Origin: Iamia majanohamensis
Lineage (GTDB): Bacteria > Actinomycetota > Acidimicrobiia > Acidimicrobiales > Iamiaceae
Length of the DNA: 64,000 nucleotides
Direction of reading: 5' to 3'
Assembly: GCF_028532485.1 (NCBI RefSeq)
Contig: NZ_CP116942.1
Span: 1,240,001-1,304,000, forward strand
Below, one piece after another: positions 52,047-60,140 of this stretch. Positions within the stretch are counted from its first letter, which is position 1. Every line of letters starts with the position of its first letter. Under the pieces are notes generated by a model. It searched no databases. It saw nothing but the letters and a program-made list of their open reading frames with translations, and was not told the origin of the DNA. A program made the translations under genes and the position numbers.

Positions 52047-52934
52047 TCAGGCGGTCTCGCCCGGCGCCACCGCGGCGTCGAGGGCGGTGCGCTCCTCGTC
52101 GGTGAGGCGGAGGCCGGCGGCGGCCACGTTCTGCTCCAGGTGGTCCGTCGAGCCGGTGCCGGGGATGGGCAGCACCACCGGCGAGCGCTCCAGCAGCCAG
52201 GCCAGGGCGACGGCCCCGGGGGCCACGTCGAGGCGCTCGGCGGCGGCCGACAGCGCGTCGTGGCCCTCGGCCAGGCTGCCGGTGGCGAGCGGGAACCAGG
52301 GGATGAAGCCGATGCCCTCGGAGGTGCAGACGTCGAGCACGTCCTCCCACTCCCGGTCGACCAGGTTGTAGCGGTTCTGCACCGTGGCGATGGGCGTGAG
52401 GGCCTGGCACTGGTGCAGCTCGTCGACGGTCACCTCGGAGACGCCGATGTGGCGCACCTTGCCCTCCTCCCGCAGCTCGACCATGGTGCCGAGCGAGTCC
52501 TCCACCGGCACCTCGGGGTCGATGCGGTGCAGCTGGTAGAGGGGGATGGTGTCGAGGCCGAGGCGCTTCAGGCTCCCCTCGCAGGCGGCCCGGATGTGGT
52601 CCGGGCGCCCGCACGGGGTCCACTCGCCGGGGCCGCTGCGGGTGAGGCCGGCCTTGGTCGCGACGACCACGTCCTCGGGGTAGGGGCGCAGGGCCTCCCC
52701 GATGATCTCCTCGCTGACGTCGGGGCCGTAGGAGTCGGCGGTGTCGATGAGGGTGGTGCCGAGCTCGACGGCGCGCCGCACCACGGCCCGGGCCGCCTCC
52801 CGGTCGGGTGGCGGGCCCCAGATGCCCTCCCCGGTGATGCGCATGGCCCCGAAGCCGAGGCGGTGGACGGGGAGCTCGCCGGCGATGCGGAAGGTGCCGG
52901 AGGCGGCGGCGTCGGGGGGTGTGGTGGAGGGCAT
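52047..52934 (-). CDS. aldo/keto reductase
   Basis: 295-aa NAD(P)H-dependent oxidoreductase with a TIM barrel: [12 protein letters not shown], catalytic Asp/Tyr in [16 protein letters not shown], Lys in VVVATKAGL, His in [17 protein letters not shown], and the cofactor block [17 protein letters not shown]. Its Phe-Gly-Ala-Met opening groups it with oxidoreductases acting on sugars or aldehydes. Not closely alike to the reductase at 1-845. ATG 52934; a CACACT hexamer 8 nt upstream is only a weak match to the leaderless box. Confidence 0.9.
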   Translation of the reverse strand: MPSTTPPDAAASGTFRIAGELPVHRLGFGAMRITGEGIWGPPPDREAARAVVRRAVELGTTLIDTADSYGPDVSEEIIGEALRPYPEDVVVATKAGLTRSGPGEWTPCGRPDHIRAACEGSLKRLGLDTIPLYQLHRIDPEVPVEDSLGTMVELREEGKVRHIGVSEVTVDELHQCQALTPIATVQNRYNLVDREWEDVLDVCTSEGIGFIPWFPLATGSLAEGHDALSAAAERLDVAPGAVALAWLLERSPVVLPIPGTGSTDHLEQNVAAAGLRLTDEERTALDAAVAPGETA

Positions 52935-53068
52935 GGCGTCCCAGTGTGGCGAGGCCGGTCGCCGATCCGAACGTGACCGTGTCCACCCGTGGTGGTCTCG
53001 CCACCCTGGGTGGGGCAAGGCCCCGGTGCGGTCCCGCCCGGCCCGGGCCCCCTGCGCCCCCGAGCGGG

Positions 53069-53074
53069 TACCGT
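53069..53074 (+). promoter_or_regulatory. -10 box of leaderless PrmA-like gene
   Basis: TACCGT ends 7 nt before the GTG at 53082. Confidence 0.55.
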
Positions 53075-53081
53075 CGCCGCG

Positions 53082-53930
53082 GTGACCGGGGTGCGCGTGG
53101 TCGAGGTGGACGTGGCCGACGACGAGGTCGACCTGGCGTCGGGGCTGCTCTGGAGCGCGGGGGTGACGGCGGTGGCCGAGCACCCCGCGCCGGCCGGGGG
53201 CGTGCGCCTGCGGGCCGCCCTCCCCGACGGCGGGGTGAGCGCGGTCGAGGGGGCGATCGAGGGCCGCTGGGCGGTGCGGGTGGTGGACGTGGCCGACGAC
53301 GGCCTCGACGCCTGGCGGGCCCACGCCCAGGTGGTGACCGTCGGGCCCCGCCTCGTCGTGCGCCCGCCCTGGGTCCCGCTCGGGCCCGTCGTCCCCGGTG
53401 CCGTCGTGGTGGAGGTCGACCCCGGGGCCGCCTTCGGCCACGGTGCCCACCCCACCACCCGCCTGTGCCTCGCCGCGGTCGAGGCCATGCTGGCGGCCCG
53501 CCCGGGCGTGACGGTGCTCGACGTGGGGTGCGGCAGCGGCGTGCTGGCGGTGGCCGCGGCCGCCCTCGGCGCCGAGCGGGTGGTGGCCGTCGACGTCGAC
53601 CCCGTCGCCATCGACGTCACCCGGGAGAACGCGGCCCGCAACGACGTGGAGGCCGTGGTCGACGCCCGGCTGGTGGACGCCGAGGACGCCGACGACCCCC
53701 TCGGCGCCGCACCCGGCCGGGCCGACCTGGTGGTGGCCAACATCGGGGCCGGCGCCCTGCGCGCCCTGGCCCCGCACCTCCGGTCCCGCGTCGGGGCCGA
53801 CGGCCGCCTGGTCCTGAGCGGCCTGCTCGATCCGCCCGACGCCGAGGTGGTGGCCGCCCACGCCCCCCTCGTGGAGGTCCGGCGGGCCACCGAGGACGGC
53901 TGGGTGGCCCTCACCCTCGCCGCCCCCTGA
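53082..53930 (+). CDS. PrmA-like (ribosomal protein L11) methyltransferase
   Basis: 282 aa, S-adenosylmethionine-dependent methyltransferase. The N-terminal substrate-recognition part (about 1-90) is followed by the PrmA block [23 protein letters not shown]-binding [20 protein letters not shown], acidic VVAVDVDP, and catalytic-region [13 protein letters not shown]. The family trimethylates ribosomal protein L11, modifying the GTPase centre of the 50S subunit. GHGAH replaces the more usual GTGxH. GTG 53082 starts it; the ABC-F gene follows with its own signals, giving two translation-related genes in a row. Confidence 0.88.
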   Translation: MTGVRVVEVDVADDEVDLASGLLWSAGVTAVAEHPAPAGGVRLRAALPDGGVSAVEGAIEGRWAVRVVDVADDGLDAWRAHAQVVTVGPRLVVRPPWVPLGPVVPGAVVVEVDPGAAFGHGAHPTTRLCLAAVEAMLAARPGVTVLDVGCGSGVLAVAAAALGAERVVAVDVDPVAIDVTRENAARNDVEAVVDARLVDAEDADDPLGAAPGRADLVVANIGAGALRALAPHLRSRVGADGRLVLSGLLDPPDAEVVAAHAPLVEVRRATEDGWVALTLAAP

Positions 53931-53967
53931 GCGCGGAAACCGAGGCGGCCTGGGGCGCGGCCGGGGG

Positions 53968-53973
53968 TACCGT
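53968..53973 (+). promoter_or_regulatory. -10 box driving ABC-F leader
   Basis: TACCGT ends 7 nt before GTG at 53981, the leaderless spacing seen at many genes here. The predicted transcript would begin at that GTG. Confidence 0.45.
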
Positions 53974-53980
53974 GCCCGCC

Positions 53981-53989
53981 GTGAGCTGA
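53981..53989 (+). other. candidate two-codon leaderless upstream ORF
   Basis: GTG AGC TGA at the predicted first base of the ABC-F transcript. A minimal start-Ser-stop ORF could hold a ribosome beside the downstream hairpin. Confidence 0.3.
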
Positions 53990-53993
53990 CGCG

Positions 53994-54021
53994 CCGGTCC
54001 CCGCCCGCCCTCGACCGGAGG
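53994..54021 (+). promoter_or_regulatory. hairpin overlapping the ABC-F ribosome-binding site
   Basis: CCGGTC (53994-53999) pairs exactly with GACCGG (54013-54018), whose last two bases begin the GGAGG ribosome site (54017-54021) of the TTG start at 54029. The structure would partly mask the site. Confidence 0.4.
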
Positions 54022-54028
54022 TCTCCCG

Positions 54029-55702
54029 TTGCCGTCTGCTCCCGCCCTCACCCTCGCCGCCCACGGCATCCGCCTCGAGCGCGGCGCCGCCACCGTGCTG
54101 GCCGAGGTCGACCTGTCGGTCTCCGCGGGCGACCGCCTCGGCCTCATCGGCCCCAACGGGGTGGGCAAGTCCACCCTCCTGGCGGTGCTGGCCGGCACCC
54201 TCGTCCCCGACGCTGGGCGCGTGGCCCTCACGCCGCCCGACGCGGTGGTGGCCCTGCTCGCCCAGGAACCGGTGCGCGACCCGGCCGAGACGGGCCGGGC
54301 CCGCCTGGCCCGACGGACCGGCACGGCGGCCGCCCAGGACGAGCTGGAGGCCGCCACCGAGGCCCTGGCCCGGGGCGACGCCGGGGCCGACGATCGCTAC
54401 GCCGCCGCCCTGGAGCACTGGCTCGCCGTCGGCGCGGCCGACCTCGACGCCCGGGTGGGCGGCGTGCTGGCCGAGGTGGGCCTGGACGACGACGTCGTCG
54501 ACCGGCCCACCAGCGACCTCTCCGGCGGCCAGGCCGCCCGCCTGGAGCTGGCGGCGGTGCTGCTCACCAGGGCCGACGTGCTGCTGCTGGACGAGCCCAC
54601 CAACGACCTCGACTTCGACGGCCTGCGCCGCCTGGAGCGGGCCGTCCGGGACCACCCGGGCGCGGTGGTCGTCGTGTCCCACGACCGGGCGTTCCTGGAG
54701 CGCACCGTCACCGGCGTGGTCGAGCTCGACGAGCACCACCGCACGGCCCGCACCTACGCCGGCGGGTGGCTCGCCTACCAGGAGGAGCGGGCGACCGACC
54801 GGGCCCACGCCGAGGAGGCCTACGCCACCTACGCCGCCACCCGCGACGACCTGCGGTCTCGGGCCCAGCAGGTGCGGGAGTGGTCCACCCAGGGGACGGC
54901 CAAGGTGCGGCGGTCCGGCGAGACCGACAAGTTCATCCGCCACCACAGGGTGCAGACCAGCGAGCGCCTGGCCGGCAAGGCGGCCCAGGCCGACCGGGCC
55001 CTGTCCCGGCTGGAGGAGGTGGAGAAGCCCTTCGAGGGCTGGGAGCTCCGCCTCGACCTGGCCGAGGCGGAGCGGAGTGGGGCGGTGGTCGCCGTCCTCG
55101 ACGGGGCCGTGGTCGAGCGACCGGGGACCGCCGGTGCGCCCGGGTTCCGGCTCGGCCCGGTCGACCTCGAGGTCCGGGCCGGCGACCGCCTCGTCGTGGC
55201 CGGGCCCAACGGGGCCGGCAAGACCACCCTCGTCCAGGCCCTGCTGGGCCGCCTGCCGCTCGCCGCCGGGACCGGCCGGGTCGGGCCGTCGGTGGTCGTC
55301 GGCGAGGTGGCCCAGGCCCGCACCGCCCTCACCGGCGCCGGCACCCTGCTCGACGCCGTGCTGGCCGCCACCGGCCTCACGCTGGCCGAGGCCCGGTCGC
55401 TGCTGGCCAAGCTCGGCCTCGGCGCCGACGACGTGGGCCGCCCGGCGGCGTCGCTGTCGCCGGGGGAGCGCACCCGGGCCTCGCTGGGCCTGCTCATGGC
55501 GGTGGGCACGAACTGGCTGGTGCTCGACGAGCCCACCAACCACCTCGACCTGCCCGCCATCGAGCAGCTGGAGGCGGCGGTGGCGACCTGGACGGGCACG
55601 CTGCTGGTGGTGAGCCACGACCAGCGCTTCCTGGAGGCCGTGGCCGCCGAGGGCAGCCGGCGGGTGGAGGTCGAAGCCGGGCAGGTGCGCGAGGTGCGGT
55701 GA
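54029..55702 (+). CDS. ABC-F family ATPase (ribosome-associated)
   Basis: 557 aa with two ABC domains and no membrane segments, the hallmark of ABC-F proteins that act on the ribosome (translation rescue or antibiotic protection). Domain 1: Walker [10 protein letters not shown] (41-49), signature [10 protein letters not shown], Walker [14 protein letters not shown]. The linker between (about 255-350), Arg/Lys/Glu-rich, is the P-site tRNA interaction motif region. Domain 2: [36 protein letters not shown]. Start TTG 54029 with GGAGG 7 nt upstream. Its leader has features of translational attenuation. Confidence 0.92.
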   Translation: MPSAPALTLAAHGIRLERGAATVLAEVDLSVSAGDRLGLIGPNGVGKSTLLAVLAGTLVPDAGRVALTPPDAVVALLAQEPVRDPAETGRARLARRTGTAAAQDELEAATEALARGDAGADDRYAAALEHWLAVGAADLDARVGGVLAEVGLDDDVVDRPTSDLSGGQAARLELAAVLLTRADVLLLDEPTNDLDFDGLRRLERAVRDHPGAVVVVSHDRAFLERTVTGVVELDEHHRTARTYAGGWLAYQEERATDRAHAEEAYATYAATRDDLRSRAQQVREWSTQGTAKVRRSGETDKFIRHHRVQTSERLAGKAAQADRALSRLEEVEKPFEGWELRLDLAEAERSGAVVAVLDGAVVERPGTAGAPGFRLGPVDLEVRAGDRLVVAGPNGAGKTTLVQALLGRLPLAAGTGRVGPSVVVGEVAQARTALTGAGTLLDAVLAATGLTLAEARSLLAKLGLGADDVGRPAASLSPGERTRASLGLLMAVGTNWLVLDEPTNHLDLPAIEQLEAAVATWTGTLLVVSHDQRFLEAVAAEGSRRVEVEAGQVREVR

Positions 55703-55722
55703 CCGTGGTCGGGGCCCCGCCG

Positions 55723-55950
55723 TCAGGGGTCGAGGCGCACCGACGGGGCGCCGTCGGCCACCGTCAGGGTGGCGGGCACGCCGAGGGCGTCGAGGGGATC
55801 GACCCCGACCGGGCCGCGCACCTCGACGACCTCCCCCTTGTGGGGGCCGCCCAGCACCGCGAGGTGCAGGACGACGGCCCCGCCGGGGGCCTCGTCGGCG
55901 TCGACCACGATGGCGTCGTGGGTGCCGTCGGGGAGCGGGGAGGGGGGCAT
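55723..55950 (-). CDS. small conserved hypothetical protein
   Basis: 75 aa: MPPSPLPDGTHDAIVVDADE, then VVLHLAVLGGPHKGEVVEVRG and a final VPATLTVADGAPSVRLDP. The pattern of beta strands suggests a small barrel (OB-like), as in actinobacterial proteins of unknown role; no motif allows a function. ATG 55950 chosen since the longer frame (from 56049) runs through the promoter region. Convergent with the ABC-F gene (20 bp) and divergent from hup. Confidence 0.65.
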   Translation of the reverse strand: MPPSPLPDGTHDAIVVDADEAPGGAVVLHLAVLGGPHKGEVVEVRGPVGVDPLDALGVPATLTVADGAPSVRLDP

Positions 55951-56071
55951 CGGCGGAGAGCCTGGCACGTCCGTGCGGCGGGTCCCCGGCGCGCGGGGGC
56001 GGCAGGGTAGCGGACGCGCCCACATCGAGCGCGAACCCTTGCCCGACAAGGCGTTCCGCGTCCGAGGGTGC

Positions 56072-56100
56072 TTGACCCGCCCGATCTGATCGGCTCAGAT
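56072..56100 (+). promoter_or_regulatory. sigma-70-type hup promoter with palindrome in spacer
   Basis: TTGACC, a 17-bp spacer, then TCAGAT, 54 nt before the hup start. The spacer contains the perfect palindrome CCGATCTGATCGG (56081-56093), a likely operator. A CCTTG/CAAGG dyad lies just upstream near 56038-56052. Confidence 0.6.
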
Positions 56101-56154
56101 GCCTGGAGCCCGGAACCACGGGCACCGAACATCCACGATCCAGGAGGTTGGCCA

Positions 56155-56469
56155 GTGGCCAACGTGACCAAGGCCGATTTCATCGCTCAGGTGGCTGCCC
56201 AGGCCGGCACCGACAAGACGACTGCTGCCGCGGTCATCAAGGCCTTCGAGGAGACCGTCCAGGCGACGGTCAAGAAGGGCGACTCCATCGTCCTCACCGG
56301 CTTCCTCAAGTTCGAGCAGGGCCAGCGCAAGGCCGGCACCGCCCGCAACCCGCAGACCGGCGAGCAGGTCAAGACCAAGGCCAAGAAGTACCCCAAGGTC
56401 TCGGCCGGCACCTCGCTCAAGAAGGTCGTCAACAACGAGTCCCCGGCCCCCAAGCTGGCCAAGGTCTGA
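56155..56469 (+). CDS. hup: HU-family nucleoid DNA-binding protein
   Basis: 104-aa histone-like protein that bends and compacts DNA. VTKADFIAQVAAQAGTDKTTAAAVIKAFEETVQATVKKGDSIVLTGFLKFE is the dimer core; the flexible DNA-binding arm is AGTARNPQTGEQVKTKAKKYPKV with the conserved RNP. It lacks the long Lys/Ala tail of mycobacterial and streptomycete HU variants. GTG at 56155 with a perfect AGGAGG 7 nt upstream; strong SD plus strong promoter fit high expression. Codons are highly biased (AAG, GTC). Confidence 0.96.
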   Translation: MANVTKADFIAQVAAQAGTDKTTAAAVIKAFEETVQATVKKGDSIVLTGFLKFEQGQRKAGTARNPQTGEQVKTKAKKYPKVSAGTSLKKVVNNESPAPKLAKV

Positions 56470-56492
56470 GCACCGCCCCCATCTGAACGCTC

Positions 56493-56524
56493 CCGCAGGG
56501 AGGGCCTCCGGGCCCTCCCTGCGG
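56493..56524 (+). terminator. hup terminator with UCCG tetraloop
   Basis: Perfect 14-bp stem (CCGCAGGGAGGGCC) with loop TCCG, 23 bp after the hup stop. Same loop and GGCC-TCCG-GGCC top as the hairpin at 11941. No U tract. Confidence 0.8.
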
Positions 56525-56550
56525 CGCGTCCGGGCCCGGGCCCGGACGGG

Positions 56551-57186
56551 TCACCGGGGGGCGGGCACCGAGGCCGCGGCGCGGTCGGGGTCGTCGCCCA
56601 GGCCCACGGCCAGGTGGCGCACCAGCCCGGCCAGGGCCCGCTCGGCCTGCCGGGCCGACTGCACCCCGGCGCCCAGCTCGATCGACACCAGCCCGTGCAC
56701 GGCGCTCCACAGCTCCAGGGCCACCTCGTCGGCGTCGCCCCCGGCGAGGCGCCCGGCGGCCATGCCCCGCTCGACGGTGCGCACCAGCACGAGGAACGTC
56801 TCCAGCGCGGCCGCCTGCTCGGCCGGGTCGACGAGGACGTCGGTCACGGGGCGGGAGAACATGGCCCGGAACAGGTGGGGGTTGGCGTGGGCGGCCCGGC
56901 GGTAGGCCCGGGCGCAGCCCAGCAGGTCGGCCACGGGGTCGTCGGTGGGGCGCACCCGGTCGAGGCGCCGGCCCAGCTGGCGGAACCCCTCGGAGCACAC
57001 CGCCCGCAGCAGCTCGGGCTTGCCGCCGAAGTGGGTGTAGACGGCCATGGTCGAGGTGCCGACCGCGTCGGCCAGCCTCCGCACGCTCACCGCCTCGGGG
57101 CCGCCCTCGTCGAGCAGGCGGGCGGTCTCGGCCACGAGGGCGGCGCGCACGTCGACCTCGGTGCGGGTCGTCGGGGCCTCGCTCAT
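56551..57186 (-). CDS. TetR-family transcriptional repressor
   Basis: 211 aa. The N-terminal helix-turn-helix (about 10-55: ETARLLDEGGPEAVSVRRLADAVGTSTMAVYTHFGGKPELLRAV) is textbook TetR; the C-terminal ligand domain (about 75-200) follows the Gram-positive TetR C-terminal (WHG) pattern (ELWSAVHGLVSIELG). It is divergent from the carotenoid oxygenase gene and two inverted operator-like sites lie between, so it probably represses that gene and itself. ATG 57186 has AAGGTG upstream; GTG 57195 is the alternative. Confidence 0.9.
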   Translation of the reverse strand: MSEAPTTRTEVDVRAALVAETARLLDEGGPEAVSVRRLADAVGTSTMAVYTHFGGKPELLRAVCSEGFRQLGRRLDRVRPTDDPVADLLGCARAYRRAAHANPHLFRAMFSRPVTDVLVDPAEQAAALETFLVLVRTVERGMAAGRLAGGDADEVALELWSAVHGLVSIELGAGVQSARQAERALAGLVRHLAVGLGDDPDRAAASVPAPR

Positions 57187-57203
57187 CGTTGACACCTTGC
57201 CAC

Positions 57204-57235
57204 AACACCGTTATGGTGCCGTCCACAACGGTGTT
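57204..57235. promoter_or_regulatory. paired TetR operator sites
   Basis: AACACCGTT (57204-57212) and its exact inverse AACGGTGTT (57227-57235). Each is itself an AAC-nnn-GTT half-palindrome, and their centres are 23 bp apart, about two helical turns. The only such pair in the 99-bp divergent gap. Confidence 0.65.
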
Positions 57236-57285
57236 ATGGACGGGTCGACCCACGACCGGCCGCCGTGACCGCCCGGAGGCCCCCG

Positions 57286-58671
57286 ATGGCCGTCGTCACC
57301 ACCAACCCCTACCTGGAGGGGCCCTTCGCCCCGGTGACCGAGGAGGTCACCGCTCACGACCTGGAGGTGGTGGGCACCCTCCCGCCCGAGCTCGACGGCC
57401 GCTACCTGCGCATCGGACCCAACCCGATCATGGCCAACGTGCCCGACCCGGCGACCCACCACTGGTTCACGGGTGACGGCATGGTCCACGGCGTCCGCCT
57501 CCGCGGGGGCCGGGCCGAGTGGTACCGGAACCGCTGGGTGCGCTCCACCCGGGTGAGCGAGGCCCTCGGCGAGGAGCCCGCCCCCGGCGAGCGCCACGGC
57601 GGCATGGACACGGTGAACACCCACGTCATCGGCCACGCCGGGCGGACCCTGGCCCTGGTCGAGGCGGGGGCCCGGCCGGTGGAGCTGGGCGAGGAGCTCG
57701 ACACCATCCGCCACACCGACCTCGACGGCACCCTGCCCAACGGCTTCACCGCCCACCCCAAGCGCGACCCCCGCACCGGCGAGCTCCACGCCGTGGCCTA
57801 CCACTGGGCCCTGCCCCACCTGCAGTACGTCGTGGTCGGCGTCGACGGCCGGGTGCGGAGCGTCGAGCCCATCCCCCTCGACCACGGGCCCATGGTCCAC
57901 GACATGTCGCTCACCGAGCGCTTCGCCGTGGTCTACGACCTGCCCGTCGTCTTCGACCTGGAGGGCGCGGCCCGGGGCGCGAGCTTCCCCTACGCCTGGA
58001 CCGACGCCCTCCCGGCCCGGATCGGGCTGCTGCCCCGCGACGGGACCGCCGCCGACATCACCTGGTTCGAGGTGGAGCCCTGCTACGTGTTCCACGCCCT
58101 GAACGCCCACGACGAGCCCGGCCCCGACGGCACCGGGGGCAAGGTCGTCCTCGAGGTGGTGCGCCACGAGCGCACCTTCGCCCGGGACCGCGTGGGCCCG
58201 GCCGACGCCGTGCCCTCCCTGTGGCGCTGGACCCTCGACCTCGACCGCGGCACGGTGACCGAGACCCAGCTCGACGACCAGGGCCAGGAGTTCCCGCGGG
58301 TGGCCGAGGGCCGGGTCGGGCTCCCGGCCCGGTACGGCTGGGCGCCGCGCATCGCGGTGGGCGGCCCCGGCGACTTCTCCTCCAACGACCGCGTCCTGCG
58401 CCACGACCTGGTCGCCGGCACCGTCGACCACCACCCGGCGGGCGAGGGCCGCCAGGTGGGCGAGGCCGTGGTCGTGGCCCGCGACGGCGCCGCCCCCGAC
58501 GCCGAGGACGACGCCTGGCTCATGGCCCTGGCCCACGACCGGGGCACCGACCGGGGCGAGCTGCTGGTGTGGGCGGCCGACGCGCCGGGCGAGGACCCGG
58601 TGGCCCGGGTCCCCCTGCCCGCCCGCGTGCCCTTCGGCTTCCACGGCAGCTGGGTGCCCACGGCCGGGTGA
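57286..58671 (+). CDS. carotenoid oxygenase family protein
   Basis: 461 aa, a seven-bladed propeller non-haem iron oxygenase that cleaves carotenoids, stilbenes or related alkenes. Family marks: NPYLEGPFAPVTEEVTAHDLEVVGTLPPELDGRYLRIGPNP, HHWFTGDGMVHGVRL, iron-ligand His in TAHPKRDP, VHDMSLTERF, and YVFHALNAHDE, with the last His in FGFHGSW at the very C-terminus. ATG 57286 is preceded by CGGAGG; GTG 57265 is an alternative. Likely controlled by the divergent TetR protein. Confidence 0.92.
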   Translation: MAVVTTNPYLEGPFAPVTEEVTAHDLEVVGTLPPELDGRYLRIGPNPIMANVPDPATHHWFTGDGMVHGVRLRGGRAEWYRNRWVRSTRVSEALGEEPAPGERHGGMDTVNTHVIGHAGRTLALVEAGARPVELGEELDTIRHTDLDGTLPNGFTAHPKRDPRTGELHAVAYHWALPHLQYVVVGVDGRVRSVEPIPLDHGPMVHDMSLTERFAVVYDLPVVFDLEGAARGASFPYAWTDALPARIGLLPRDGTAADITWFEVEPCYVFHALNAHDEPGPDGTGGKVVLEVVRHERTFARDRVGPADAVPSLWRWTLDLDRGTVTETQLDDQGQEFPRVAEGRVGLPARYGWAPRIAVGGPGDFSSNDRVLRHDLVAGTVDHHPAGEGRQVGEAVVVARDGAAPDAEDDAWLMALAHDRGTDRGELLVWAADAPGEDPVARVPLPARVPFGFHGSWVPTAG

Positions 58672-58674
58672 CGG

Positions 58675-58689
58675 GGCGTCGCCGACGCC
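58675..58689 (+). terminator. small hairpin after carotenoid oxygenase gene
   Basis: GGCGTC and GACGCC with loop GCC, 3 bp after the stop. A second, looser CCGCCGG/CCGGCGG pairing follows. Weak evidence. Confidence 0.35.
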
Positions 58690-58735
58690 ACCGGTCCGCC
58701 GGGGTGCCGGTCCGTCCTGACCGGCGGCTGCCGTC

Positions 58736-59476
58736 CTAGCGGTCGGTGCGGATCGTCGCGAACAGCTCGGCCGCAGCCCGGCCCACCCGTCGACCGGCGG
58801 TGGCGGCGTCGTCGTGGAGGCGACGCCGGAAGCGGGCCCGCTCGGTGCCGTCGTCGGCCTCGGTGATGCCCATCGTGGTCTCGAACTGGCTCCGGTGGGC
58901 CTCGAGGGCGTCGGCCTTGGCGTCGACGTGGGCGGCGCCCACCACCTCGGCGTGGGTGGCCACGTCGGCCTCGAAGAGGAGCAGGGCACCCGGGCGGTGG
59001 TGGGCCACCTCGTGCTCGGGGAAGAAGTGGGGGTCCCGCGCCGCGACCAGGCCGTCGACGACCAGGCGCCCGGCGGCGCGGTGGTCGGGGTGGAGGCGGT
59101 GCCGGCGCCAGGGGTCGTGGCCCAGGAGCACGTCGGGCCGGAGGCGCCGGATCCAGAGGGCCACCTCGGAGGTGGCCCGGCGGTCGGCGACCAGGTCGCC
59201 GTCGACCCGGCCGAGGAACGCCACCTCGCCGGTGGCGCCCAGGGCGGCCGCGGCGTCGCGCTGCTCGCGCTGGCGGAGGGCGACCAGGTCGGCCAGGTCG
59301 GCGCCCGGGTCCCAGGTGCCCTTGGACCCGTCGGTGCACACCAGCAGCGACACCTCGCAGCCGGCCTCGGCCCACCGGGCCAGCGTCGCCCCGCAGCCGA
59401 ACTCGACGTCGTCGGGGTGGGCGCCGACGGCCAGCGCCCGCGCCGGCACGGGCAGGTCGCGCGACGTGGTGGTCAC
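58736..59476 (-). CDS. PIG-L/LmbE family zinc deacetylase
   Basis: 246 aa. The zinc triad motif AHPDDVEFGCG (His20, Asp22, Asp23) and the later HPDHRAAG give the N-acetyl-sugar deacetylase family (MshB of mycothiol synthesis, Mca, LmbE). The LGHDPWRRHRLHPDHRAAGRL block is usual for this group. Exact substrate not decidable. GTG 59476 overlaps the cofC stop by 4 bp, so it is translated with cofC. Confidence 0.9.
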   Translation of the reverse strand: MTTTSRDLPVPARALAVGAHPDDVEFGCGATLARWAEAGCEVSLLVCTDGSKGTWDPGADLADLVALRQREQRDAAAALGATGEVAFLGRVDGDLVADRRATSEVALWIRRLRPDVLLGHDPWRRHRLHPDHRAAGRLVVDGLVAARDPHFFPEHEVAHHRPGALLLFEADVATHAEVVGAAHVDAKADALEAHRSQFETTMGITEADDGTERARFRRRLHDDAATAGRRVGRAAAELFATIRTDR

Positions 59477-60075
59477 GGGCCGGGGTGGCCGCAGGGCGCG
59501 GCCAGCTCGGCCTCGGTGGGGAGGTCGAGGTCGCCGGGCAGGTCGACGTCCCACCCGAGGCGGGGGTCGCGCACGATGCGCAGGGGCCGGTCGAGCCGGG
59601 CCACCTCGGCCCGGTGGCGGGCGAAGGACCCGGGCCCGTAGGCGAAGCGGAAGCCGCAGGCCGCGGGCAGGACCACCACGTTGGTCCCCTCGTCGTGGCG
59701 GTCGGGGACCAGCACCACCTCGCCGGGGGCGTGGGCCTCGGCCAGCTCGGCCAGGCCGCGGGCCAGGGGCAGGTCGGCGTGGGCCACCACCACGCGGTCG
59801 GCGCCGGCCGCCTCCACCGCGGCCACGCCGGCCTGCACCGCGCCGTCGAGGCCCAGGCCCGGCGTCCAGCCCACCTCCACGCCCCGGCCCCGGGCCCACT
59901 CGGCCACCTCGGGGTCGTCGCACACCACGGTGACCGGCAGCGGGGCGGCCGCCGCCACCACCAGCCCGGCCATCTCCCGGGCCAGCCCGGCCCGGGCGTC
60001 GGGGTCGAGGGCGGGGGCGAGGCGGACCTTGGCGGCGCGGAACGCCTTCACGGGGACCACCACGCCTGCCGTCAC
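59473..60075 (-). CDS. cofC: 2-phospho-L-lactate/PEP guanylyltransferase (CofC/FbiD-like)
   Basis: 200-aa nucleotidyltransferase that activates phospholactate or phosphoenolpyruvate with GTP in coenzyme F420 synthesis. Rossmann-like start VVVPVKAFRAAKVRLAPALDPDARAGLAREM, then VTVVCDDPEVAEWARGRGVEV, VVAHADLPLA (metal Asp), VVLVPDRHDEGTNVVVLP and GSFARHRAEV, all as in CofC/FbiD. It starts at GTG 60075 with TAGCCT ending 7 nt upstream (leaderless) and overlaps the PIG-L gene. Other F420 genes (fbiA, fbiB, fbiC) are not in the window. Confidence 0.92.
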   Translation of the reverse strand: MTAGVVVPVKAFRAAKVRLAPALDPDARAGLAREMAGLVVAAAAPLPVTVVCDDPEVAEWARGRGVEVGWTPGLGLDGAVQAGVAAVEAAGADRVVVAHADLPLARGLAELAEAHAPGEVVLVPDRHDEGTNVVVLPAACGFRFAYGPGSFARHRAEVARLDRPLRIVRDPRLGWDVDLPGDLDLPTEAELAAPCGHPGP

Positions 60076-60082
60076 CGGGCCG

Positions 60083-60088
60083 AGGCTA
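60083..60088 (-). promoter_or_regulatory. -10 box of leaderless cofC promoter
   Basis: TAGCCT on the minus strand ends 7 nt before the GTG at 60075. Confidence 0.55.
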
Positions 60089-60140
60089 CCGGCGACGACC
60101 GGCCCCGGCCCCGGGACGGCGCCCGGGGCCGGGGCCACGC

